From: JBEKHI01 sp050012355
GTDB taxonomy: Bacteria; Actinomycetota; Actinomycetes; Streptosporangiales; Streptosporangiaceae
Assembly (NCBI GenBank): GCA_050012355.1
Contig: JBEKHI010000031.1
Location: forward strand, 1 to 51,444
Reading direction: 5' to 3'
Length of the DNA: 51,444 nt
The notes under the pieces are model-generated. The model saw nothing but the letters and a program-made list of their open reading frames with translations. It was not told where the DNA came from and ran no database searches. The position numbers and the translations under genes are program-made. Within the stretch, counting starts at the first letter, position 1. Every line of letters starts with the position of its first letter. This document shows positions 11,601 to 26,600 of this stretch, piece after piece.

Positions 11601-14600
11601 ATCAGCCAGGTGATTGCTCCCGTGATCACCGCCGGTGTCGCGGGCGCCCAGCCGATCGCGGCGTACGCGCCGTACCCGGCCGCCGCCGCGCACGCCAACC
11701 TGACCGCCAGCGCCCCCGGCCGCGCCCGCAGCCCCGGCTCTCGCCGCCGGCCCAGCCCACCACGCGGCCTCCGGCTCGCTGCTGGTCCGCCGGTGAGGTC
11801 CGCGTACGCCTCGCCGCGTTCCCAGCCGCCGCGCAGCCGCGAGTACGCGTCCGCGGCCGCCGCGTACCGCGCCGGATCGCCCCCGTCGGGGCGGTCCGGG
11901 TGCGTGGCCGCGGCGATCCGCCGCCAGGCCGCGCGTACGTCGTCGTCGCTCAGATCAGGGCGCGCGGACAGTCCGAGTACGAGGAACGGATTGGAAGCCC
12001 CCACAAGCCCCTATTTACCCACCAGCACCAGGAATCTCACCGAAAGTAGCGTCGAGGAATTCCCGGAGCCCGTCCGGCCCGGCCGCCGTCGCCGCGGGTT
12101 CGGGTGCCTGCCGCGGAGCGGGTACCACCGGCGGTGCGGGCGTCAGCGCGGCCTGTCCGCCGATCAGCCGTTTCACCTGCACGAACGTCACGCCACCGCG
12201 GTACACGTAGGCGACCTGTCCCACGTCCAGGCGCCGCACCAGGTCCGGATCGAGCACCGGCACCTGCCGTGACCGGGACGTTCCCGTCGCGTCCCAGCCC
12301 GGATCACCGGTCAGCCGCCGCGACGTGTCCACCACCCGCCGGTTGCCCGCCAGCTCGACGACCGGACCGGGGTGCGGCGTGCGCAGCAGCCAGATCCCGC
12401 CCTCGGCCGTCGCCGCGATACGGTACCGCTGGTCCTCGTCCTCGGCGAGCCCCTCCCAGGATTGAGCCGAAACCTGGACCGCCAGCCCGAGCGACCTGGC
12501 CCGCTCGTAGAGCTGCCAGATCGGCAGCCGCCGGGAAACAGCGCTGAATTCGTCGACGGCCAGCAGGATCTCCCGGTTCGCTCCGGAAACCGCGTAGGTC
12601 GCCAGCAGGTCGACCAGCGCCCGGGCCTGCGCCTCCGCCACCGCCGTATCGGCGGTGCCCTCCAGCACGCAGTACCAGGCATCAGCGTCGCCGAACCCGC
12701 TCCCGCCGTCGAAGCCGTCACCAAGCCGCCGCCACAACGTGCGGAACCGCAGTGCCGTGTCCGCGACCATCCCGCCAGCAGAACGCAGAATGCCAATAGC
12801 CTCCGCGTCCTCGCCGCCCGAGTAGGCGTTTAGCAGCCACCCGGCGTCCAGCCGGGACAGGAAATCGGCGTACCCAGCGGGCGGCCCGCACGGCGCGTTC
12901 ACCGCGAGCGCCACCAGTGCTTCCATGACGTCGGCGTAATACGCGGCCGCACCCGAGCCGTGCTCGATCAGGTCAAGCAGCGTCGAGATCAGCTGACCGG
13001 GCGGCAGGTCCCACAGCCGCAGCGCGGTCTCGTCCGGCCAGGTCGCCACCGATCGCGCTCCCGCGTCCCGCAGCACCCGGCGGAACCTGTCCGCGACCTT
13101 GCGGGAGCTGGCGCCGCCCTTGCAGTCCAGGACCACGAGCAGCGGCCGGCCCGATGCGCCGGCCACGTAGCCGCGCAGGCCGCCGGTCATGAATCCGGCC
13201 CACAACCGGAGCAGCAGCGTGGTCTTCCCCGTCCCCGTCGTGCCTATCACCACCTGGTGGGAGCGCAGCCGCTGATAAGGGATGGACGCGACGGGGCGTT
13301 GCCGGTGCCCGACGGCGCGGATGACCGCTCCGATGATCACACCGCCGTTATGCCGGAAAAGGGGGAGTGCGCCCGGTGCGGCGAGCAGGCCGCGTGCGGT
13401 GCGGACCTGGCGTCTCCACAGTCGCGCGTCGAAGCGCGCGGGGGCGGCGGGGGACAGGCCGGCCGCGCCGGTTTCCAGGCGGAAGATCCGGTAGGCCCAG
13501 GCCGCTCCGCCCGCCAGCAGGCCGAGCGGGACGGCGATCGGCGCGATGATCGCCGCGGCGGCGGCGACCCGCCCGTGGCGCAGCAGGAGCCACATCGTTG
13601 CCCACGACCGGTACGGCGCCGCCACGACCCGGAACCACGCGGGCCCCGCGTACCGGGGCCAGACGGCCACCGCGACCAGCCAGACGAGAGCCATGGGAAG
13701 GCACCACGCGGCGGCGACATACAGCCGGCGCGGCGGCCAGCCCCGCCACCACGCGGTGGCGGCCGAACCCGCCGCGATCAACGTGACCGGGGCGGCGGCC
13801 ACCGCGATCGCCGCCACCAGCAGCAGCTTCGCCAGCCGCCACAGCCCCCGCCAGATCACGGCGCCGCCTGTTTCGCGGGCCCGTGATCGTGATCTGGCAG
13901 CAGCGCGCGGATCTCGACCCGGCTGGCGAGCGCGGCGCCCAGCTCGTCGCGGGCCCGGGTCACGGTGGAGAGGGCGACGGGGGAGCACAGGTAGAGCACG
14001 CGGGCGTGGCGGGGCGGGCGGCCTGGCACGAACGCGTCCGCCGCGGCGCAGCCGTAGTCTCCGGTGCGGGTGAGCAGTTCGCGCATGATGGCGGCGGTGC
14101 GCGCGACGGTCTTGCGGGTGAGTTCGGCCTCGATCGCCCAGCACTCACCCGCCCAGGCCAGGCTGGCTCCGTCGGGCCAGTGCACCTCGGCGTCCGGCAG
14201 GTGCTGGCGGATGCCGACGCCGTGGTTGGAACGGATGCGGCGTTCGGAGCGCCAGAAGGCGTTAGCGTCCCGGTATGTGCCGGTTCGTTCGAGGGTGAGC
14301 CGCACCTGCGTAACCGCACGGATGTGGGCGAGTCGCGACAAAGCGGGCGGGGTGGCGGTGTAGCCGAGGCCACACGCGTTCAGCCCCTTCCTGGTCAGCC
14401 ACACCCAGGTCGCCCCGGGGCCGAGCCGACCCGACTCCGCGTACCCCTGCTGGCGCCACCGCGCGACGATGGCGCGGGCACGCTCGGGCGTGACGTCGCG
14501 TACGGCGGCGAGCTGGTCGAGCTGCGCACCGTACATCTCACCGGTGAACACGAGCCCCTCGGAATCGCTGGACCCCGTCATGACACCCCCTAGGATGTCA

Positions 14601-17600
14601 GTGCCCCGTAGTACGGTCTTGTTAACAGACCGTTATTCGTGCCGCCGGGGTACGATTCCGGAGATGGCGGATCTCGCGGTACGCAGGCTGATTGCCGCGG
14701 TGGCGCTCATCGAGGCCGCGACCCGCGGGCGGCCGGCGGTCGGGCGGACGCACCAGGACGCGGACGACGAGACCGGGACGATCGGCACCGACGACGCCCG
14801 AGGTTTCGACCCGCTTCCGTTGCTGCGGGCTCTCGATTCCCGCGGCGCGCCCGTGGTCGTGATGGGCCAGGTCGCCGGGATCATGCACGGGTCCCGTGAG
14901 CTGACCGGTGATCTGGATCTGCTGTGGGACGGCGACGCGTGTCACGCCGAGGCGATCTCCGCTGGTTTCGCCGCCGTCGAGGCGCGGCTGACCGACGACG
15001 ACGGTCTTCCAGTGTCCTGCGACCCCGGGGCGTTCGCGCGGCCGAAGGTGCTGTTCAGTTCCGCCGGGTCCAGCGGTGACTGCTGCACGCCCGCGCTGCC
15101 CTGGGGCGTGCTCGACATCGGCGGGATGCTGTCCCGGTGCCTGGTCGCGGAAGCGGACGGCTTCCGCGTCAGGTACCTCACGGGCCAGGACCTGATCGCG
15201 ATGCGTCGCGCCGTCGGCCGCCCGAAGGACTTGCGCCGCGCCGCCGAACTCCAGCGCGTACTGGAGTAACGGACTTCGCGACGTTCCCACCCGAGTGTTT
15301 CTGGGCGGTGCGGCGCTGCCCATACTCTTTGCCGGGCAGGGCCGCACCGCCCAGAAACACGAACCTATGTTGCGTGCAGCAGCCGGGTGACCTGCTCGTC
15401 CGCGAGTTCGGGGGTGATGCCGAGGCCAGCCAGCGTTGTGGCGCCCAGGCCATCGCCCTCCGCGAGGATCCCCAGCAGCAGGTGCTCGGTCCCGATGTAG
15501 TTGTGGCCCCGGTGCAGTGCCTCGCGGACCGCTAGCTCCAGCACCCGCCTGGACTTTGCCGTGAAGCTGCTGTCACCGGTTATCCGTTCGGTCACTCTGG
15601 CCGGCATCAGCGCGGCGTCGAGCGTCTCGCGCGCCGTTGATATCGGAACGCCGATCGCCTCGATCGCCTTCGCGGCGATCCCGTCGGGTTCGTGCAGCAG
15701 GCCAAGCGCCAGGTGTTCGGTGCCCACGTAGTCGTGCAGGTGGTCGCGAGCCTCCTCCTGGGCCGCCCGGAGGACGTGCTTCGCCCGGTCGGTGAACCGC
15801 TCGAATGGCTTCGAGCGCACATCTTGCCACCCGATGAGGTCCTTGGTCACGAAGCGCTTCTGCGCCGCCTGCTTGGTGACGCCGATGGACTGGCCGATTT
15901 CGGTCCAGGACGCGCCCGACTTGCGGGCCTGATCGACGAAGTGACCGATGAGGTGATCGGAGACCTCGCCGAGATGATCTGCTAGCTGCACGGCCGCGGA
16001 CACCTGGTCCAGCGGCGTGTCCTCCTGGCTCTTGACGTAGCTGATCAGCTCGTCGAGCCGTACGGGGTGATTCTCCATGCGTCAACCATAGGTTGACGAT
16101 GGGTGTCGCGTCAACCTGCGGTTGACCCTACCATGAGATCCGTGGAAAATATTTGTGTTTACTGCGGGTCCTCGACCGGCAGCGATCCGGAGTTCGCTGA
16201 GGTAGCGCGCAAGCTGGGCACTCTGCTGGCGGCCGAGGATATCCGCCTGGTGTACGGCGGCGCGATGGTCGGGCTGATGGGCATCGTCGCCGACGCGGTG
16301 CTCGAGGCCGGGGGAGAGGTCGTCGGAGTCATCCCGCGGAACGTGTTCCGCCGGGAGATCCCGCACGAGCACCTGACCGAGTTGATCGAGGTCAGCTCCA
16401 TGCATGAGCGGAAGCTGCGGATGTCCGAACTGGCCGACGCGTTCGTCGCGCTGCCCGGCGGACTCGGCACGCTGGAGGAACTCGCCGAAATCGCGACCTG
16501 GGAACAGCTCGGGTTGCACCGCAAGCCGATCGCCACGCTTGACGTCAACGGCTACTGGTCGCCGTTCCACGCGTTCTTGCGCTCGGCGGTCGAGGCCGGC
16601 CTGATGAAACCGGCGAACCTGAGCCTCGTCGTCAACGTGCCGACCGTGGATGAACTGCTCCCCGCGTTGCGCGCCTACGCGCCGCCGCTCGTCCCGAAGT
16701 GGGCCGATCTCTGAGCACCCGCCCACGTTGTCGTGGAGCGTTCTTAGCGTTATTTGCTGGTAAAGCTCCAGGTCAACATGGGCGGGGTCAAAACGACGGG
16801 TGAGGATCCCCCGCTTTTCCCGCACTCTGTCCGACAATGGAGTGTGACGTTGCGCAGCCGCATGGGCAGGCTGACCCGGCCGCCCTGGCGGATCCGGTGG
16901 CTGACGCTGCTGGCCGGGGGCGCGGTGGCGATCCTTGTTTTCCCCGAGCCCAACCTTGAGTGGCTGGCCTGGTTCGGGCTGGTGCCCGGGCTGTGGCTGA
17001 TCACCCGCGCCGCCAGCCTGCGCGATGCCTGGGTCCGGGCCTGGTGGTTCGGTACCGGGTACGCGATCGCGGCCATGTACTGGATGGCGCCGGAGATCGG
17101 GCCCGGGCTGGTGCTGCTCGGCGCCGTACTCGGCTTCTTGTGGGTGCCCTTTGGCCTCGCGGCGTGGAAACTGCTCAGGCCGCCGGTCAGCTGGGGCCGG
17201 GCCGGGCTGGCGCTCGTGGTGGTCCCGTCGTGCTGGCTACTGGGGGAATGGATCCGCTCCTGGCAGGCGCTCGGCGGTCCCTGGGATGTGTACGGGGCGA
17301 GCCAGTGGCAGCACCCGGCGGTCCTGGCGCTGGCCGCCATCGGGGGAGTGTGGCTGGTCACCTTCGCGCTGGTGGCCGTGAACGTCGCGCTGTTTCTCAT
17401 CGTCACGGAGATCGCCGGGAGCACGCGGCGGCTCGGGATGGTCACCGCCGCGCTGGGGCTCGCCGTCGTGTTTGGCGGGGCGGGGCCGCTGGCGTACGCG
17501 CTGACTCCGCCGTTTCCAGCGGTCAGGCAGGTGACGATCGCCCTCGTGCAGCCCGGCCTCGTCAGCAATTCCAGCTTGCAGTCGCACGCGTCGCAGACGC

Positions 17601-20600
17601 TCACCGAGGAGTTCAGCCGGGGCGGCACGCTCGATGGAGTAAAGCCCGACTTGATCGTGTGGGGCGAAAGCAGCATCGATGAGGACCTCACGCTGGCCAG
17701 CAATCGCGCCCTGCTGCGCAGCATCGAGGCGCTGTCCGCGAAGGACGGCGCCGACATACTGGTCAACCAGGACGCGATCGTGGCGGGCAAGGGTCATGAG
17801 AAGTGGGCCGTGCTGGTCAGCCCGTCCGGCATCAAGGGCATCTACGTCAAGACGCGGCTGGTGCCGTTCGGCGAGTACATACCGTTCCGCCAGCAGCTCG
17901 GCTGGCTCACCCTGATCAGCAAGGCCGCGTCGACCAACATGATCCCGGGTACCGGCGCGCACCTGATTCACGCGACGGACACAGCGGGCGCCTCGCTGCC
18001 GATCGGGGTACTCATCTGCTTCGAGTCCACGTTCCCCGACATGGCGCGGGTGGACGCAGACCTCGGCGCCCAGGTCATCGTGTACCAGTCGGCGACATCG
18101 ACGTTCCAGGGCACCTGGGGACCTGACCAGCAGGCATCGCTGGGTTCTACGATTCACACGGCGACTACGTGCCGTGGGCGGCTACAGTTGTGGCAGTGCT
18201 CTCAGCGCTAATGCTGGTCTTTCTTCGCCGGAAGACTGGTGGGTCTGGTGGCGGTGGGGCACAATATGAATCGAGCAACCCAGAGTTCGAGGCCGCAGGG
18301 GAAGGCGAACCTCGTCGCTAACCTGGGAGGCTCGGTTGAACGTAAACGGTGTCTTGCTCGTCCACTCGGCGCCTCCGGCGCTGTGCCCGCACATCGAGTG
18401 GGCGGTCGCGGGTGTCGTCGGCATGCCCGTCACGCTTGCGTGGTCGGGTCAGTCGGCCGCGCCCGGGACATTGCGAGCCGAGCTCGACTGGCAGGCCAGG
18501 CCCGGCACCGCGGGCGCGATCACGTCTGCGCTCTCGGGGTGGAACCGGCTGCGTTTCGAGGTCACCGAGGATGCCTCGCCCGGCTGCGACGCCGTCCGTT
18601 ACTGCTACACCCCGGAGCTAGGCACGTTCTCCGCGATGACCAGCGCCAACGGCGACGTCATGATCGGCGAGGACCGGCTGCGCGCGGTCATAACGCTGTG
18701 CGCCGCGACCGGCTCGCCGTTGGACGCCGAGGTCTCCCGGCTGCTCGGCACGGCCTGGGACAACGAGCTCGAGCCGTTCCGCCGGGCCGCCGACGGGGCA
18801 CCCGTCCGGTGGCTCAACGCCACCGGCTGATCAGCCTGTTACGACGGTTACCTGGCCCGACGACGCCGTCCCGAAGCTGGTGACCGGCGCCTCGGTGGCC
18901 TGCGTGCCAGGGGACAGGAACATGAACCTAGCGCCGGAACGATCGGAGCCGCAGGCGAACAAATCGGTGACTACCTGGTAAGCGCCGCTCGGGTCCGTCA
19001 GACAGAACCGCACGTCGGTACGCTCGGCCTGCAAGGCGAACCCGAGAGCCTGCGGCCAGGCGCCGCTGCCCACGTCGAGGACGAGCCGCTGGCCGTGGGC
19101 CCGCGCGGCCACGGCTGCCACCGCCGATGGCAGCGCGGGATCGTTGTCGTTGGTGCTGGTGCGCAGCACGACACCGAAAACGAGCGCCGCCAGCGCCGAC
19201 GCGGCGGCGGCCACCGCGACCGCGGGTCGCAGCAACGACGGCAGCGCCTGCGTCACCGCGACCACGACGATAAGCATGAACACGCACGGCACCGACCAGT
19301 AGAAGTAGCCGATGTAGTAGTTCGACAGCACGTCGGCGGCTGTCGTCGCGTAGTACGCGAACGCCACTGTCGTGACCAACGCGATCACCAGCAGCGCGCC
19401 GAGGCAACGCTGTAGCAGGCCCCGCGTCAGCCACACGATCGCCGCCGGTGCCGCCGCGACGCAGGCGAGTTGCGCTATGCCCGTGTCCAGTTTCGGACCC
19501 CAGAACCAGGCCATGAAACGCACCACCTGGTCCGCCGAGTGCCCGCCGGCCTTGCCGGATTCGCTGTAGGCGATGTACTTGCCGAACTGCCCTGGCCAGT
19601 GCAGCACAAGGTTCAGCGCGATCGGGAGGATGAACACCACGCTGATGACGACGACCGGCAGCCACTGGCGCCGGCGTTCGCGGATGAACTTCCGCACATC
19701 CGCGCGGACATGACCACGCGAAGGCCATAGCGCGAACGCGGCGATCACGACGAGGGTCAGCGGTACGAAGAACAGGAAGGGCGCGTAGCCGTGGATGAGG
19801 AACCAGCCGGACAGCGCCAGCACCCACAGGTCGCGTGCCTGCCTGGCGGCCACCGACGCCGCCGCCAGCAGGAAGACCAGGTAGGTGAGGACGAACATTT
19901 CGGGCGGCCACCCCGAGATCGGGACCAGGGTGTGGAAGCAGATCATGCCGCAGATCACGGCGAACGTCATCGCCGCCACAATCCATGAGCGGGTCCACCC
20001 GTACACGACCATGACCGCGAGCCCGGTGAACACGGCGCTGAACGCGAAGACCGCCAGTAGCTGCCCGTTCCAGCCGGTCGGCACGACATGCAGCACGTTG
20101 CGGAAGAGCCACTGCCCGGCCGCCTGCACGTACAGGTAGGCCGGGCCGGGGTGGAAGAAGCCCTCCCGCGAGTAGTGCCCCGTCAGCAGCCTCAGCCGCA
20201 GCGCCTGCTGGATCAGCACCGAGTCGGCCGCCGAGTCGCCCTGCTCGTACATGGGCGTGCTGAACAGGAACGTGTTCTGGGTGACGAGCACGCTGGCCAA
20301 TACCACCGCCGGCACCAGCCATGTCCACCATGGTCGGCGCTCAGCGCCAGGCCTCACGTCGTTATGCGTGATATGTGAAGTCAAGGTATTAGTCATTTAA
20401 AATTTGCCCCGCACATGGAGCAGGCTATATGACAAGCGCGGGCATTATTTCAGATGGTGATAATTCACATCTAACGCTATGAGTTCTCCCGGTTTGCGTT
20501 AAGGTAAGGCGCGATATAAGCCCGCGACAACCGTAGCGTAGCGTCTGACCGCGTAGGTCAACTCGGCGAACGCCCCTGCCTGCCGCGCTCCGGTAAGCGT

Positions 20601-23600
20601 GAGGTGTTGTAGATCACCTTCGGCACGCCGCAACAGTACCCCCGGCTGCCTAGCTGCTGTGCCCGGGCTGGGGGAAATAGGTCGCGATAATCGCGGATTC
20701 AAGCCGGGCAACGGTGTGGCGGGCCGGTGTCCCGGTCGGCAGGAATATGAAATTGGCGCCGTTCGCTACCTCTGACGGCGTGCAGATGAATTGACTAGTC
20801 ACCATGAATGTCCACCACGGATTGGCGAGGCAGACCGGGACTCCGGTGCGTTCCGCCTGGGCGACGAAACCGGTCATTGCCGCCCACGCTGGCTGCTCCA
20901 GGTAGATCACCACCGTCGCTCCATGGGCGTCCGTGGCGACCGTCCGCACCACGCCCGGCAGCGCGGGGTCGGTGGCACCGCCCGGCCCCTTCTCGAACTC
21001 AGGGTCGACATACGCGGTGCTTGTCCGGGTTCCCGGAACAACCGCGAACACCGCCGCCGCGGCCACCGCGGCGCACGCGGCGATCGCCGGGACGGCGCGC
21101 GACGTGAGCAGGCCAGGCAGTGCGGCGATCACCGCGATGACGATGACCAGTACCGCGACCATTGGCACCGACCAGTAGAAGTAGCCGATGTACTCCTCGT
21201 TGATCTCGTCGATGCCGTTTGTGGCGTAATAGAAAAGCGCCACGCTGGTGACCGCGTTCAGGATCAGCAACGCGACTAGATACCGGCGCAGCGGCGCCTT
21301 GGTCAGCAGCGCCGCACCTATCGCGGCCAGGCTCAGCGCGGGGATCACTACCCAGGCCGACGTGCCAGGACCCCAGAACCAGATCACGTAATGCACGATG
21401 GTGGCGAGGTTGTGGCCGCCTGATTTGGAACTGCGGTCGTAGGCGATGTACTTACCGAACTGCCCGGGCCAGTGCAGGATCAGGTCGAGCACGATCGGCA
21501 GCGCGAACAGGGCGCTGACTATCACCGTGGGAACCCATACCGAGGGAGCGTGCATCAGGTCCCGCAGTGCCGCGCGCAGCCGTCGACGGTGCGGCCACAC
21601 GACTAGTACGAGAACGACGACGGTGAGCAGCGGAACGAACAGCAGCATCGCCGCGTACCGGTGGATCAGCAGCCAGCCGGCCAGCGCCGCGATCCAGGCA
21701 TCCCGGCCCCGCCCGGCCGCGACCGAGCCAGCGGCCAGCAGGAACAACGCGAACGCGGGCACGTCCTGGTAGGGCAGCCACGCCGCCGACAGCACTCCGG
21801 TGTGCAGCACCGAGAAGCCGAGCAACACCGCCGTGGTGGCCAGCGCACCCCGATATCCGGTCCAGCCGTAGACAACGAAGACGGCGAGCCCGACCAGCAG
21901 CGAGTCGAGCGCGTAAAGCGCGATGACCTGCCCGTTCCACGCGGTAGGCACTAGGTGCAGCATGTTGTACAGCACCGTCTGCCCGGCTGCCTGCACGTAC
22001 AGGTAGGCCGGACCGGGATGGTTGAAGAAGTCCCGTGAGTAGTTGCCTATCAACAGGTTGAAGTGCCGCGCCTGCTCGACGAGGATCGAATCGGCGCCAT
22101 AATCCTCGGACTCGTAGAACCGTCTGGTGAACAGGTCACTGTTCCGCGCCAGCAGCGTGACGAGGATCACCACGGCCGGCGCCGCCCACACCCACCAGGG
22201 CCGACGCCGCTCGCCCGCGGCAGCAGCCTCGTCTTTCCGCGTTCCCGCGCGCCAGATCCGGAGGTCCGTCATCACTTGGTCTTCCCGCCCGTTGACATGT
22301 CAGAGTAGAGGCTATCCACTGCCGCGTTAGAGTGTTCGGCTTTCAGCGCCAAGACCACCCCTTTGCCGGACCGGTCATATGGATCACAACGCCACAAACA
22401 CCCCGGTCGGCGGCCGATAAGCTGGATGACTATGTATGGCCCTCGGTGGACAAGATCACCGAGACGGTCCGCAAGGCGCTGGAGGCTTGAGTAGATCATG
22501 ACCGCTGACCTGAAGGCTCTCACCGGTATCGAGGTACCCACTGGACTGCTGATCGGCGGTCAGTGGGGTCCGAGCCGGAGCGGGGCATCCTTCCCGGTGA
22601 TCGACCCCGCCACCGAGGAGCCGCTGGCCGAGGTGGCCGACGGCACCGTCGAGGACGCCCTTGAGGCGGTCACGGCCGCGCAGGCGGCACTGCCAGGCTG
22701 GGCGGCCACCCCGCCCCGGCAGCGGGCGGAGGTGCTGCGCCGTGCCTGGCAGCTCATGACCGACCGCGCCGAGCCGCTTGCCCGGCTGATGAGCGCCGAG
22801 AACGGCAAGGCGCTGCGGGACGCCCGGGGCGAGGTGACCTACGCCGCCGAGTTCTTCCGCTGGTACGCGGAGGAAGCGGTGCGGATCGACGGGGTGCTGA
22901 CCCGCGCTCCGTCCGGCGCCAACCGGATCCTGACCCTGCACCAGCCGGTCGGCGTGTCGCTGCTCATCACTCCGTGGAACTTCCCGGCGGCCATGGCCAC
23001 CAGGAAGATCGGACCCGCGCTGGCCGCCGGGTGCTCCGTGGTACTGAAGCCCGCCGAGGACACTCCGCTGACCGCGCTGGTGCTCGCCGCGATCCTGTCC
23101 GAGGCGGGGGTGCCGGATGGTGTGGTGAACGTGCTGCCGACCATGCAGGCTCCCGCCGCCGTCAAGGTGATGCTCGAGGACCCGCGGGTTCGCAAGCTCT
23201 CCTTCACCGGATCCACCCAGGTCGGCCGCATCCTGCTCCGCGAGGCCGCGCAGAACGTGGTGAACTGCTCCATGGAACTGGGCGGCAACGCGCCGTTCCT
23301 GGTGTTCGACGACGCGGACATTCCGGCCGCCGTCGAGGGAGCGATGCTCGCCAAGATGCGCAACGGCGGTGAGGCCTGCACCGCGGCCAACCGGTTCTAT
23401 GTGCACGAGGCGGTCGCCGACGAATTCACCAGCGCGCTGACCAAGCGAATGTCTGGCCTGGCGGTCGGCCCCGGCCTTGACGAGTCGACCGAGGTCGGGC
23501 CGCTGGTCAACCAGCCGACCCGGACGAAGGTCGCCACGCTGGTCGACGAGTCCGGTGCCCGGGTGGTCACCGGCGGGCAGGCGCCGGATAGGCGCGGCTA

Positions 23601-26600
23601 CTTCTACGAGCCGACCGTGCTTGACCGGGTGCCTTCCGACGCGCCGATCCTGGCCACCGAGATCTTCGGCCCGGTCGCGCCGATCGTGCGGTTCTCCTCC
23701 GAGGAGGAAGCCGTCAAGTGGGCCAACAGCACCGAATACGGGCTGGTGTCCTACGTCTATACCCAGGACCTGCGCCGTGGCCTGCGGGTCTCCGAGGCCC
23801 TGGAGTCGGGCATGGTCGGGCTGAACCGGGGTCTCGTGTCCGACCCGGCCGCGCCGTTCGGTGGCGTCAAGCAGTCCGGCATCGGACGCGAGGGCGCCCA
23901 CGACGGGCTGCTCGAGTTCACCGAGACCAAGTACATCGCCACCGACTGGTAGCAGGCTCAGCTACCGAGTTCGGCGAGCAGGTTCTTGTTCCAGACGAGA
24001 ATCGTGTAACTCGCGAAGCGGTAGGTGCGGGCGGGTTTCCCGAACGTGGCCAGTGTCTGGCTGCTGTTGGTGAAACCTGGGTAACCAGAGATACCTGGGA
24101 AGAGCACCACGAAGTTCGCGGAGTACTGGCGCGGGTCATACCACGTCTCGTCGGTCTCCACCGTGCCGCGGATCAGCCGTCCATTTTCTGCCGTCACCGA
24201 CCGGATCCGCACCTGGCCGCCGCTGGTGAGCGCGACCACGTTGGCCTCCCAGTATCCGGACAGCCCGTCGGTTAGGTGATGGGTGGCCAGCCAGGAAGTG
24301 AGCGAGGCGTTCTGCGCCGGGATCGTCGGCTGCAGGTCCTCGTGCGTGAGCCCGGCCAGGTAGCCCACGCCGACCAGGGCGAGCACCGGGATCGCGAGCT
24401 TGGCTGGCCTCGATGCCCGGGTACGAGCCAGCATGGGGCCGAACTGGCGTCCGGCCAGCGCCGCCGCCAGCGGCAGGACCGGAGCGATCTCCCTGGTCGT
24501 CGGCAGGAAGTACGGAGCGGTGCTGATGAGGTACGCCAGCAGGTTCAGCGCGATCCCGAGCGCGAGGGCCGTGGCGACCAGATCCGTTCGCCGCCACCGC
24601 CAGACGGCCAGCAAGAACGCCCCGATGACCAGGGCCACCCCGACCAGGTGCAGCGCCGCGAACACGTAATCGATGGGCGACCGCAGGTTGATGAAGTTCG
24701 CGCCGAACAGCAGCAGCACGCCCTCGGCGGTCAGCCGCAGGTTGTGGCCCATGATCACGCCCAGCGGGGCGATCTTCGCGTCCGGCGCGGCCATGTAGAA
24801 GCCGCCCGCCCGGTTGATCATCCGCAGGACCTCGAGCGCGATGGCTCCGCAGGCGAGCGAGCCGAGGCCAAGTCCGCTCTCGAACCAGGGCACCGGACCG
24901 CGTTTGACCAGCGCCGCGGCGACGCGGAATCCGCACGCTAGCGCGATCGGAATCACCGCCGCGTAAAGCACGAGCTCGTCCGCGACCACGGCCACGCCGA
25001 GCAGCAGCGGCACCGCGACAGCGGCCTGCCAGCGCCGGCCCGCCCGGTCCAGGATCAGCCACGCCAGCAGTATCGGGACGGAGGTGCCGATGTGGTCGGG
25101 GGAGGAGATCAGTACGTTCACGCCGTCGTCGAGCTGCGGGGCGAGCATGATCCCGACGGCCAGGCCCGACCGCAGGTACCCTTCACGGCCGGTCGCGGAG
25201 CCGCGGGCCACCAGCGCCGCGAACAGCACGGCCAGCGTGTAGGTGATGGCCGCGGCGATGTGCACGACGCCGGCGTTCAGGCCGCGGCCCAGCTCTACCA
25301 GCATGTATTCCGGCAGCTCGGTGGTGTAAAACGAGACGTCGGACAGCCGCCAGCCGCGCATCAGCGGGTTCCCGTGCAGCATGGCCCAGGCCTGCAGTGC
25401 CTGGCCCGCGCCGTCGGAGTTGACCGCCCGGGTGCTGGCCAGCCGAAGGTAGACGGCGAATCCGGCCAGCGTCTGCAGCGCCCCGGCCGCCACCGCCAGC
25501 AGCGTGCGGCGGCGCGAGCGCGCGGGTCTGCTGGCAGGACCCTGCTCGGGTTCTGCCCGCATGGCCTCGCCGCCGACCTCTGACCGCATCGTTCAACCTC
25601 TCGCCTCCGGACGATACCGCCCAAAAATAGCGCGCACCGGACGTAGCTAACATCACGGAGGCGAGTGGCCGGGTCCCGTCCCACCTTAGGTGTTGCTGAT
25701 GGTACTGGCGGGTTCACAGATCCGGGTGGTTCGGCGCCTCCACTGATAACGAAATAGCCCCAAATCAGACATCAACGACCCAGCTTTTTGCTGGTCGGTG
25801 CTGCACTAACCAGCCTCTTACCTGGTGAGTGCTGCACTGGCCAGCAAAAGGGCCAGCGGGAAGACGGTCAGGTGCCGATCAGGCGGGCGTGGATCACGAC
25901 CGCTAGGACGGGTACCAGGCCGATCGCGATGATGGGCAGCCGGTAGGCCAGCGGATGGGTCATCGGGCGCCGGCGGGTGCCGAACAGGATCAGCACGCCG
26001 AACAGCCACACCTCGATGAACGACCGCATATCCGCGGTGAGGCTGTTCCAGGTGGTGGGCGCCACCAGGCAGATCTCGAAGATGTAGATGATGAAGGCGA
26101 GCCGCTCGTGCACCGGGACGCGGGTGGACCAGAGCGAGAAGACCGCGAAGATCACCACCAGCGCGAACAGGACGAACTCCATCGCCCACTCATCGACGTT
26201 GTTGACGCCGAGGGAGTCGAGATGGGTGAAATTCCAGAAGATCGCGTGCATCGGGGCGGTGAACGGCTTGTTGGCGTTGGCCCCGCTGTCGGCCAGCAGC
26301 GCCCACTGGCCAGTAGCCGCGTACACGATGACCTGCCAGGCGCTGAAGATCACCCCCGGGAGCACCCAGCCGAGGTCGTCACGTCCTGGCCGCCAGCGCC
26401 GTAGCGCCATGCCGCCGAGGCGGATGATGGCGTAGGCGAGGGGCGCGATGATGGCCGTTTCCCGGCTGAGCGAGGCGTAGCCGAGCAGCAGGCCGCCGAG
26501 CACCGGCCGGCGGCGCTGGGTCCCGTCCGAGCGCGCCCGCTTCAGAGCAGGCCGCAGCATGAGCACTCCGGCCAGCAGGAACGCGGACGCCACGGCTTCC